39,030 bases of DNA from Fundidesulfovibrio putealis DSM 16056 (lineage in GTDB: Bacteria; Desulfobacterota; Desulfovibrionia; Desulfovibrionales; Desulfovibrionaceae). The stretch covers positions 1 through 39,030 of the forward strand of contig NZ_AUBQ01000020.1 in NCBI RefSeq assembly GCF_000429325.1, read 5' to 3'. Made by a program: the position numbers and the translations under genes. Below, piece after piece: positions 33,355 through 39,030 of the stretch; position 1 is the first letter of the stretch, and every line of letters starts with the position of its first letter. The notes beneath the pieces were generated by a model that saw nothing but the letters and a program-made list of their open reading frames with translations, was not told where the DNA came from and did no database searches.

Positions 33355-34091
33355 GCGCGCTTCACGGCGGTCACGGCGTGGGAGGTCCACCCGTCGCCCC
33401 TGAGCCAGCGCCGGAACGGCCCGTCCGTGGCCCGGTCCACGTCCTTGTCCACGCGCAGTACCGTGAGTCCGCAGGATTGCAGGTGTTCGGCGATCTGCTC
33501 TGCGTTGATCCTGGGCAGTTGGGCGTCGAAGTTGGCGTAGCAGGCGTCCCGCCAGCCGGGCTTGCGGCCAGTGAGAAGATAGTCCGTCCACTGCCCCCGC
33601 CAGCGGGCCAGCTTGCTTTGCTTGAGGACTGTGCCGTCGATGAATGCGGCCACGCCTCCAGGCCTGAGCACCCGGACAGCCTCCGACAGGGCCGCTCGTG
33701 GATCGGGAAGAGTCCAGAGCACCCAGCGGCTCACCACGGCGTCCACGCTGGAGTCAGGCAGGTCCACGTTCTCAGCGTCCCCTTGCCACAGGCGGACCCT
33801 GGAGGCGAGACCCTGGCGCTCCAGAGTCGCTCTGGCCCGGGCCAGCATGTCCTCGGACAGGTCGAAACCAAGCACCTCGTGCCCGTGCTCCGCCAGGATG
33901 GCAGTGATGTATCCGGTTCCCGCGCCCATTTCCAGGACGGTGGCCCCCGAAGGCAGTCCGCTGAGCATCCCCTGGATGTAACTGCTCCAACCCTGGCTGC
34001 GGGAAAGCCACTTGTAGGCGTCGTAGGCCTTGGCGTTGGAAGCGTTCCAGCGCTGCCACCGCATGAACTGCTTCACTTCCTGGCTGGCCAT
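33351..34091 (-). CDS. Class I SAM-dependent methyltransferase inside the nik operon (island methyltransferase 3)
   Basis: The 246-residue protein has motif I VLEMGAGTGYIT, motif II VLGFDLSEDMLA, DLPDSSVDAVVSRWVLWTL and RVLRPGGVAAFIDGTVL, a UbiE/Methyltransferase-11-type core. The stretch before the core (FMRWQRWNASNAKAYDAYKW) is rich in Trp and Tyr and may hold the substrate. Its start overlaps the nikA stop (TGATG) and its stop overlaps nikB, so it is co-translated with the transporter. It does not resemble a nicotianamine-synthase-type enzyme. A role in making, altering or breaking down a nickel ligand is the simplest guess; the sequence does not prove it. Confidence 0.88.
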   Translation of the reverse strand: MASQEVKQFMRWQRWNASNAKAYDAYKWLSRSQGWSSYIQGMLSGLPSGATVLEMGAGTGYITAILAEHGHEVLGFDLSEDMLARARATLERQGLASRVRLWQGDAENVDLPDSSVDAVVSRWVLWTLPDPRAALSEAVRVLRPGGVAAFIDGTVLKQSKLARWRGQWTDYLLTGRKPGWRDACYANFDAQLPRINAEQIAEHLQSCGLTVLRVDKDVDRATDGPFRRWLRGDGWTSHAVTAVKRA

Positions 34092-35632
34092 CACTTCAAC
34101 TCCAAGGTCTCAAGGCTGAAGGTCTGCTCCGTGGGGTGCATCCGGTAACCAGATACCTTCTTGGAAACCAGATCGATGTTCACGTAGTAGTTGAGATAGG
34201 CCATGGGCATGTCGGCCTCCAGGAGGACCTGCACCTCGTCGTACATCTTCTTGCGTTCGCCCTGGTCGAATGTCGTCCTCGCTTTCTGGAGCAGTCCGTC
34301 AAGAGCGGCGTTCTTGTAGTGATACGCTCCCCAGCCCTTCTTGAAGGTGTTTTCGGAGAAGTAGTCCATCATGAGGTTGTCGTCCGGGTCGGGTACGAAC
34401 AACAGGCCGCGTCCCAGAAGATAGAGGTCGAAATCCCCCGCGTCCCTGGTCTGTTCGGCGGCGCTGACCTGCATGGACACAACGTCGCAGCCGATGCCGA
34501 CCTTCTTGAGCTGCTGCTGGATCACCTCGGCCATGGGCGGCAGCTCGGCCCGCTCCGGGTAGGTGAGCAGCTTCACGCGCAGGGGCTTGCCGTCCTTGTC
34601 CAGGATGCCGTCGCCGTTGGCGTCCTTCCAGCCTGCCTGGGCCAGGAGCGCCTTGGCCCCTTCGGGGTCGAAGGCGAACCCCTTGAGGCTGGCGTTGGCC
34701 CAGGACACCTGGGGCGGGAAGAGAGTCTTGGCGGGCTCACCGATTCCGTCCAGGTTCGCCTCGACTATCTCCTGGCGGTTCACGGCCAGGTTCACCGCCT
34801 TACGGACACGGATGTCGGAGAAGGGGTCGCGCGACAGGTTGAAAGCCATCATGCGGCAACGGCCGATAGGCATGGTGTGTATGGAAAACTCATTGGATTT
34901 CGCCAGGGATTTCGCGGCGTCGGCAGGCATGATCTGGGCCACGTCCAGTTCGCCGCCGCGCAGCATGGCCAGCCTGGTGAGCGCGTCCGGCACGGATTTG
35001 TAGACAACCTTGTCCAGCTTGGGCTTGACCGGCCCCCAGTGCGCCTTGTTGGCCGCCAGGGTGATCTCCTCCTTGAGCTTCCATGACTCCACGGAGAACA
35101 CACCCGTTCCCACCGGCTTCACCAGTTCTCCGGCCTGGTCGAAGGACGAGGGAGCAAGTGCTCCGGCCTCGCCCCGAGCGAGATACGCAGGCAGGGGGGA
35201 AAAGGGCGAGGTGGTCTTGAAGACCAGGGTCTTGTCGTCGGGAGCCTCCACCGAGGCCATGGGGACGTTTTTCAGCAGCGCCCCCTTCTTGATGGTTCGT
35301 TGCAATGCGTCCCGGAAGGCAGGGGCGGTTAGAGGAGTTCCGTCATGGAAGCGCACGCCGTCGCGCAGGGTGAATCTCCATGACAGTTTGTCATCGGAAA
35401 CCGTCCAGGCCGTTGCGAGACAAGGCTGGATGTTGAGCTTTTCGTCTAGGGTCGTCAGGCCCTCCACCACCCCAAGACGGGTGAACATGTACCCGTCGAC
35501 CTGGGGATCCATGGTTTTGGGCGACCAGGGAGCTCCCAGCCGCAGCGTGCTTTCCGCAGCCCAGGCCGGGCCGGAGTACAAGCAGACCAAGGCGAACAGG
35601 ACGAAAGCAGAGCGTATCAGAACATGATTCAT
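34091..35632 (-). CDS. nikA: Nickel/peptide-type periplasmic binding protein (NikA/DppA-like)
   Basis: The 513-residue extracytoplasmic protein has a signal peptide (residues 1-25, ending AWAAES), then family 5 features: LRLGAPWSPKTMDPQVDGYM, TLRDGVRFHDGTPLTA, RDPFSDIRVRKAVNLAVNRQ, and a C-terminal domain with a calcium-loop-like DANGDGILDKDGK. ATG 35632 follows GGGGAG. It is a normal length. NikA proteins bind nickel as a complex with small ligands such as histidine or opines; related proteins bind peptides. The methyltransferase that follows immediately and nikR nearby suggest a nickel chelate. Confidence 0.86.
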   Translation of the reverse strand: MNHVLIRSAFVLFALVCLYSGPAWAAESTLRLGAPWSPKTMDPQVDGYMFTRLGVVEGLTTLDEKLNIQPCLATAWTVSDDKLSWRFTLRDGVRFHDGTPLTAPAFRDALQRTIKKGALLKNVPMASVEAPDDKTLVFKTTSPFSPLPAYLARGEAGALAPSSFDQAGELVKPVGTGVFSVESWKLKEEITLAANKAHWGPVKPKLDKVVYKSVPDALTRLAMLRGGELDVAQIMPADAAKSLAKSNEFSIHTMPIGRCRMMAFNLSRDPFSDIRVRKAVNLAVNRQEIVEANLDGIGEPAKTLFPPQVSWANASLKGFAFDPEGAKALLAQAGWKDANGDGILDKDGKPLRVKLLTYPERAELPPMAEVIQQQLKKVGIGCDVVSMQVSAAEQTRDAGDFDLYLLGRGLLFVPDPDDNLMMDYFSENTFKKGWGAYHYKNAALDGLLQKARTTFDQGERKKMYDEVQVLLEADMPMAYLNYYVNIDLVSKKVSGYRMHPTEQTFSLETLELK

Positions 35633-35650
35633 GGCAGACTCCCCGTGATT

Positions 35651-35689
35651 GCGTGCTGACATTTCCGTTGCACGCTATCCCTTATCGTG
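35651..35689. promoter_or_regulatory. Two overlapping palindromes in the nikA/methyltransferase divergent region
   Basis: GCGTGC (35651-35656) and GCACGC (35670-35675) form a perfect inverted repeat with a 13-bp spacer. CACGCTATCCCTTATCGTG (35671-35689) is a second, imperfect palindrome. Both overlap the -10 of the likely nik promoter. They are not the GTGTWAC type seen at 18.9-19.1 kb. Confidence 0.4.
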
Positions 35690-35700
35690 GCACATTTCAA
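35672..35700 (-). promoter_or_regulatory. Putative promoter of the nik operon
   Basis: On the minus strand TTGAAA (35695-35700), 17-bp spacer, TAGCGT (35672-35677). The start codon of nikA lies 40 bp downstream. Both elements are near but not equal to consensus. Confidence 0.45.
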
Positions 35701-35760
35701 GCACCAATGGGCTTGTCGTGCTACAGCGCCCGCCCGCGAACTGAAAGGAGCAGCACATCC

Positions 35761-36576
35761 ATGGACATTGATTGGCAAAGCCTTTGGCGTGAGGCCGTCG
35801 CGAAGACCAGCGCCGTGAGCCATGTGGGATACTGGAACGAACGTGCGAACGACTACGATAACTTCATACGCTCCAGCCGCTTCGCCTACGGTGAAGCCAT
35901 GTCGGAGATCCTGGTCAGGGAGGGGATGTTGTCTCCTTCGGGGACAGTGCTGGAGATCGCGTCCGGGGTCGGAGCCGTGACATTGCCCCTGGCTCAGCGA
36001 TGCGCCTTGGTGACCGCGCTGGAACCGGCTGAGCGAATGGCGGACCGGTTGCGCCAAAATGCCCGTGATCGCGGCATTTCCAACATCGACGTCCGGGTCC
36101 AGACGCTTGAGCAGGCCCAGGGGACAGTCGTTCCCGGCTCCTTCGACCTCACGCTCATGTGCCATGCCTCCTGGCAGTTCCCGGAGTTCATGGCAGTCGT
36201 GGAGTTCATGGACAGAGCTTCAAGGCTCGGCGGTTGCATCGCTGATACGGCCGGATTCGACGACCAGACCCAGGGCGAGATGTACGATGCGCTGGGGATC
36301 AAAGCGGATTGCCCCGACCGTTTTCCCTACCTGTTCAACCTCCTCTATTCTGGAGGCTATTACCCGAACGTCAGGATGATACCCTACGCCATGCGCCGCT
36401 CAATTGATTCGGCCCTAAGCATGTGGCGGCTATTGATCGGGAAATACCGCACTCCCACAGAGCAGGACCTGGCTCTCATCGAAAGCCATGTCCATGCGAG
36501 GGCTGAAGACGGCATGTACGAGGTGCCCTCTGTCATGGCTGTGCTGTGGTGGAAGAAGAAACAGGCCACAAAATGA
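35761..36576 (+). CDS. SAM-dependent methyltransferase (island methyltransferase 4)
   Basis: The 271-residue protein has motif I VLEIASGVGAVTLPL, motif II VTALEPAERMAD, SFDLTLMCHASWQF, then a long C-terminal extension (FPYLFNLLYSGGYYPNVRM, ESHVHARAEDGMYEVPSVM). The N-terminus HVGYWNERANDYDNF is a substrate-cap region. ATG 35761 follows AAAGGAG at 10 nt. It begins a plus-strand run with the membrane protein and nikR, divergent from nikA. It is distinct from the three other methyltransferases. Substrate unknown. Confidence 0.85.
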   Translation: MDIDWQSLWREAVAKTSAVSHVGYWNERANDYDNFIRSSRFAYGEAMSEILVREGMLSPSGTVLEIASGVGAVTLPLAQRCALVTALEPAERMADRLRQNARDRGISNIDVRVQTLEQAQGTVVPGSFDLTLMCHASWQFPEFMAVVEFMDRASRLGGCIADTAGFDDQTQGEMYDALGIKADCPDRFPYLFNLLYSGGYYPNVRMIPYAMRRSIDSALSMWRLLIGKYRTPTEQDLALIESHVHARAEDGMYEVPSVMAVLWWKKKQATK

Positions 36577-37526
36577 TGGATGACCTGGTCAGCGGGGCGT
36601 GGCACGGCATGCGGCTTTGCCTCACCGTGCTGCCGCCAATGTTCGCCGGATGCCTGGCGGGCAGCCTTTTCGCAAACACGAAGTTCGGCATGCGATGTTG
36701 CGCTGTATTTTCTCCGTTGGCGCGCCTGACTGGTCTGCACGGGCCTTCGGCCCTGTATTTCCCGCTTTGCTTCTTCAATTTTCATTCGGCCAATGCCTAT
36801 CTGTCATCCCTGTTGCGCAGGGAGATCGTCGAGGAACAGGATATCCTGGGCATCTATCTCGTGGGATGGCTTCCGGCGAGTCTTAACTTTTATATTTTTT
36901 TCACCGCCCCAGCCTTGTTTCCCGGCATCGGCACGATTCCAGCCTGTATCGTGCTCGCATTGTACATTCTGGCAAGCATACTGATTTTCGGCGCTGGAAC
37001 CGTACTGGTACGCCGGAGGAACCGCCGGACCGACCGGGAAACCCTCCAGGCCACGCCAGTTTCCGTCTGCCCGCGATGGCCTGGGCTTCCTGCCGTGCTT
37101 AAGGATGGCACTAGGCAGTTCTGGAGCATTGCGTCAGTTTTCGTCCCGTGCCTTCTTGCCGTTGAAATGCTGCTGTCGCTCCAGGCTGTCCGTACGAGTA
37201 TGGACCAGGCAGGCGATCTCTTCGCCGGGGCAGGGGTGTCCCCCACGGCGGCGCTGGTGGTGGCCGCCGCCTTGCCGAGCGTCATGGGTGGCTTCGCCAC
37301 GGCCATCGCCTTTCTGGGGGATTCGCTCCTCACGGTGGGACAGGTTCCGAAAATACTGATGATTGCTGCGATCGGGCATGCCCTGTTTTCTGCCTTCTCC
37401 TATTTCCTCCCGGCAAATGTTGCGGTGTTTGGTCCCGGCCTGGGTACAAGGTTGACCTTCAAGAGTCTGGTCATCCGCCTCCCCTGCCTGCTGACCGCGC
37501 TCGCCGTAGCAGCTGCGATCGAATAA
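36573..37526 (+). CDS. Gate-domain (nucleoside-recognition-like) membrane protein, candidate metal transporter
   Basis: The 317-residue protein has about eight hydrophobic helices in two similar halves around a basic loop (VRRRNRRTDRETLQ). GPSALYFPLCFFNFHSANAY and LVVAAALPSVMGGFATAIAF occupy equivalent places in the halves, as in Gate-domain proteins. Such proteins include transporters for nucleosides and others of unknown cargo. The start overlaps the methyltransferase stop (ATGA at 36573), and nikR follows after 97 bp. The FNFHSAN segment puts a His in a helix and could contact a metal. Efflux or uptake of nickel or of a modified ligand is a guess from position. Confidence 0.65.
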   Translation: MMDDLVSGAWHGMRLCLTVLPPMFAGCLAGSLFANTKFGMRCCAVFSPLARLTGLHGPSALYFPLCFFNFHSANAYLSSLLRREIVEEQDILGIYLVGWLPASLNFYIFFTAPALFPGIGTIPACIVLALYILASILIFGAGTVLVRRRNRRTDRETLQATPVSVCPRWPGLPAVLKDGTRQFWSIASVFVPCLLAVEMLLSLQAVRTSMDQAGDLFAGAGVSPTAALVVAAALPSVMGGFATAIAFLGDSLLTVGQVPKILMIAAIGHALFSAFSYFLPANVAVFGPGLGTRLTFKSLVIRLPCLLTALAVAAAIE

Positions 37527-37623
37527 TGCACATGCAGTGACGATGCCGTGAGGGCCGCATGCTGATGGTGCGCTCCATAAAGTCATTCTACGAAACACAA
37601 CCGGCCATGCTTGGAGGATGATG

Positions 37624-38043
37624 ATGGGCAAGACAATCCGGTTCGGCGTGTCGCTCAATTCCGATCTGCTGGAACAGTTTGACGCGCTGTGCGAGGAAAA
37701 AAGTTATCCTAACAGGTCCGAGGCCATCCGAGACCTCATTCGCGCCGTCCTGGTGGAAAAGGAACAGCAGATAAACGAAGGAGCACTCGCTGCGGTGCTC
37801 ACGCTGGTGTACGACCACCACGTATCGGACCTCTCCCAGCGTCTGGTGGAAATCCAGCATGACGGGCACGAGGTGATCCTGACCACCGTCCATGTTCACC
37901 TGGACCACCATAACTGCCTGGAGGTGCTTATCCTGAAGGGGAACGGTGAGGCGATACGCCGCCTTTCGGACAAGCTGATCGCCACCAAGGGAGTGAAACA
38001 CGGGAAACTGACCCTTACCACCACCGGCCAGAATTTGATGTGA
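37624..38043 (+). CDS. nikR: Nickel-responsive regulator NikR
   Basis: NikR is a ribbon-helix-helix repressor with an ACT-like nickel domain. The 139-residue product from ATG 37624 has the DNA-binding strand [10 protein letters not shown] and helices ([13 protein letters not shown]), then the metal domain. His79, His90, His92 and Cys98 sit at the exact spacing of the square-planar nickel ligands of E. coli NikR (76, 87, 89, 95), within HVHLDHHNC. The GGAGG at 37613-37617 fits 37624 best; ATGs at 37618 and 37621 are alternatives. It is the last gene of the methyltransferase 4 run or stands on its own promoter in the 97-bp gap. It is the only recognisable metal-dependent DNA-binding regulator in the window. 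Confidence 0.95.
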   Translation: MGKTIRFGVSLNSDLLEQFDALCEEKSYPNRSEAIRDLIRAVLVEKEQQINEGALAAVLTLVYDHHVSDLSQRLVEIQHDGHEVILTTVHVHLDHHNCLEVLILKGNGEAIRRLSDKLIATKGVKHGKLTLTTTGQNLM

Positions 38044-38089
38044 GGCAGGCAGCCCGGAGGAAGTGAAAGCTCCGCCTAGTCTACTGATT

Positions 38090-38111
38090 CTCCCACTTTT
38101 CAGCGTGGGAG
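38090..38111 (+). terminator. Hairpin after nikR, probable terminator
   Basis: CTCCCAC (38090-38096) pairs with GTGGGAG (38105-38111) around an 8-base loop, 47 bp after the nikR stop. No clear T-run follows, so factor-independent termination is not certain. Confidence 0.45.
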
Positions 38112-38192
38112 GCTGCTGTTCGTTGGAATCCGTGGCAGATTGGATGATAGTATCAAGTGGACAAAGAAACATGCTTGCAGAGTCACTTGGTA

Positions 38193-38224
38193 GTGGCCCT
38201 GGAGGCGGGGGACTCCAGGGCCAC
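38193..38224. other. Very strong 12-bp perfect hairpin of unknown role
   Basis: GTGGCCCTGGAG (38193-38204) and CTCCAGGGCCAC (38213-38224) are perfect complements with an 8-base G-rich loop. It lies in the 361-bp gap between nikR and the His-rich gene, flanked by no T-run. It may be a processed RNA, a terminator aided by factors, or a remnant of a mobile element. Confidence 0.5.
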
Positions 38225-38350
38225 AGCCCAAGAAGGCGGTCGTGAGGTGAGTTCGACCGTATGCGTACGTATTATTTATTTGTGTTACGTGCTACTGTCA
38301 ATGCCTTTTTGCCGCTTCCCCCTCGATCAGGGGCAGTTGCCCTAACAAGT

Positions 38351-38377
38351 GATGCCGCGCCATGGGAGCGCGGCATC
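38351..38377 (-). terminator. Perfect 10-bp hairpin downstream of the His-rich gene
   Basis: GATGCCGCGC (38351-38360) and GCGCGGCATC (38368-38377) are perfect complements, 27 bp beyond the minus-strand stop of the His-rich gene. That position fits a terminator of that gene, although the T-run is lacking. Between it and the 38193 hairpin lies a short AT-rich stretch with a solitary GTGTTAC (38282-38288). Confidence 0.5.
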
Positions 38378-38404
38378 AAGAGACGCGGTCGTTAGGTTCG
38401 CCGT

Positions 38405-38668
38405 TCAGTGAGAATGCTCGTGTGGTTCGGAGGCATGGTCGGCATGCTCGTGGTCGTGTGGGCCATGCTCGCCCGCGTGGCCGTGGTCGTGTTTGCCCTC
38501 ATGGCCATTGTGCTCGTGAGGGTGCTTGTGCTCGTGGACATGTCCGTGGGCATGTGCGTGAGAATGAGGATGGCTGTGCTTTCCTATCCCTGGATGTTCG
38601 TGCTCATGCTCGTGTTCATGCGTATGTTCATGCTGGTGCTCATGTTTATGTTCGTGGTCGCCCTTCAT
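38405..38668 (-). CDS. Histidine-rich metal-binding protein (40% His)
   Basis: The 87-residue protein contains 35 histidines, mostly as alternating EH/DH/GH/AH dipeptides (EHQHEHTHEHEHEHEH, HSHPHSHAHAHGH). There is one short non-His patch (PGIGK), no cysteine, signal peptide or membrane segment. Such proteins (Hpn type, or His tails of HypB, SlyD and CooJ) store or buffer nickel in the cytosol. ATG 38668 follows AGGAGGGG, an excellent ribosome site. It is separated from nikR and read in the opposite direction. An IS end lies 32 bp upstream of the start. The plus strand of the same DNA is also open; it is a codon shadow. Confidence 0.85.
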   Translation of the reverse strand: MKGDHEHKHEHQHEHTHEHEHEHEHPGIGKHSHPHSHAHAHGHVHEHKHPHEHNGHEGKHDHGHAGEHGPHDHEHADHASEPHEHSH

Positions 38669-38700
38669 GATTCCCCTCCTTGTTTTGCTAACAGTAATAC

Positions 38701-39030
38701 GGGTCTTCGACGTTTACTGTGGAAATCCCCCGTTCAGAAGATCTGCGATGGGTGCCCCTATCAGGTAGATCATGGTGATGAAAGTGGTCACGTTCCGGTA
38801 GCCTCTGGCCCGCGAACGGGCGGCCTGGAAGAGGCCATTGAGTCCTTCCAGCCGTGCGTTTGAGAGCAGGGAGTCCCATCTCCGTAGGATTCTCGGCAAA
38901 TGCTCCTGAAACGTATTCAGCGCTTTGCGAACCGGTTCGAGCAGAGCCGACTCCCCGGCAAGCTCCCGGGCGAACTCGAAGAATCGCGATGCCCGCCAAC
39001 GAGCGCCCTGCCTGGTGTCAGCATTGCGCA
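38701..39030 (-). mobile_element. Terminal part of an ISL3-family insertion sequence, cut by window end
   Basis: The C-terminal part of an ISL3-type transposase runs into the window from its end. The terminus is placed at 38701 because GGGTCTTCGACG there resembles ISL3-family termini, which commonly begin GG-TCTTC. The transposase stop codon lies 13 bp inside this end. The far end and the target duplication are outside the window. Confidence 0.65.
38714..39028 (-). CDS. ISL3-family transposase, C-terminal fragment (cut by window end)
   Basis: From 39028 down to the TAA at 38714-38716 the frame is open for 104 residues. The segments LLSNARLEGLNGLFQAARSR and GYRNVTTFITMIYLIGAPI are the conserved C-terminal end of ISL3-type (IS204/IS1001/IS1096/IS1165) transposases; the Glu in ARLEGLN belongs to the DDE catalytic site. 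Before it, FFEFARELAG and KALNTFQEHLPRILRRWDS fit the preceding helical region. The N-terminal part is outside the window, so completeness is unknown. Confidence 0.88.
   Translation of the reverse strand, partial: RNADTRQGARWRASRFFEFARELAGESALLEPVRKALNTFQEHLPRILRRWDSLLSNARLEGLNGLFQAARSRARGYRNVTTFITMIYLIGAPIADLLNGGFPQ

Noticed and set aside
29705-35632. Calling the transporter a plain dipeptide/oligopeptide importer
   Set aside because: Sequence alone allows it, but linkage with nikR, a built-in methyltransferase and a His-rich protein makes a nickel or nickel-chelate substrate likelier. The ambiguity is noted in the entries.
38282-38288. Single GTGTTAC as a NikR operator for nikR or the His-rich gene
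   Set aside because: No inverted partner at either spacing, and it lies downstream of both genes.
38408-38863. Plus-strand frame rich in Met and Val opposite the His-rich gene
   Set aside because: Codons for alternating His on the minus strand produce a Met/Val/Leu pattern on the other. It lacks a ribosome site and extends into the transposase.

Overview
The window looks like the chromosome of a Desulfovibrio-type sulfate reducer (Desulfovibrionales). The evidence is a periplasmic two-subunit [FeFe] hydrogenase very close to the Desulfovibrio enzyme, encoded in one operon with its HydE/HydF/HydG maturases and an aspartate ammonia-lyase; GC-rich coding DNA over most of the window; a CbiK-type chelatase; and NikR with nickel-type transporters. 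Taxonomy is inferred from protein resemblance only.

Region 1 (1-8.2 kb) is mosaic and partly decayed. It holds the right end of an IS21-family element, an intact methyl-accepting chemotaxis protein, an unrecognised 150-residue protein, a PAS-rich sensor histidine kinase with one frameshift, the frameshifted back half of a siderophore/cobalamin-type ABC ATPase, and a CbiK-like chelatase with a histidine-rich N-terminus. Three copies of an unnamed ~160-bp intergenic repeat are spread through the first 3.6 kb. The chemoreceptor and kinase genes are visibly AT-richer than the rest.

Region 2 (8.2-10.8 kb) is a complete IS21-family element (istA, istB, terminal inverted repeats) inserted in the chelatase gene. 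A perfect 5-bp duplication, CGTGT, flanks it, and removing the element plus one CGTGT restores the chelatase reading frame.

Region 3 (11.2-18.9 kb, minus strand) is one operon read as: protease-fold protein without its expected metal ligands, TM1266-type regulator, hydG, aspA, hydE, hydF, hydA, hydB. It carries all the dedicated parts for building the H-cluster of the [FeFe] hydrogenase next to the enzyme itself.

Region 4 (19.2-38.7 kb) is a metal-acquisition island that I interpret as nickel-centred because nikR and a Nik/Opp-type transporter lie in it. A plus-strand operon encodes a TonB-dependent receptor, two methyltransferases, a ZnuABC-like transporter and a dedicated TonB. It is followed by a radical SAM enzyme with a NitT/TauT-type ABC transporter whose binding-protein gene carries a frameshift. 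On the minus strand comes nikA-methyltransferase-nikB-C-D-E; divergent from it are a methyltransferase, a Gate-type membrane protein and nikR. A tiny protein that is 40% histidine follows. Four methyltransferases and a radical SAM enzyme woven into metal transport operons are the most unusual content of the window.

The 305-bp gap between the hydrogenase operon and the TonB receptor has two inverted-repeat sites of the same geometry, one over each putative promoter. This suggests joint metal control of [FeFe] hydrogenase and metal uptake. The window ends inside an ISL3-family transposase whose terminus lies just upstream of the histidine-rich gene. No tRNA, rRNA or CRISPR array was seen.
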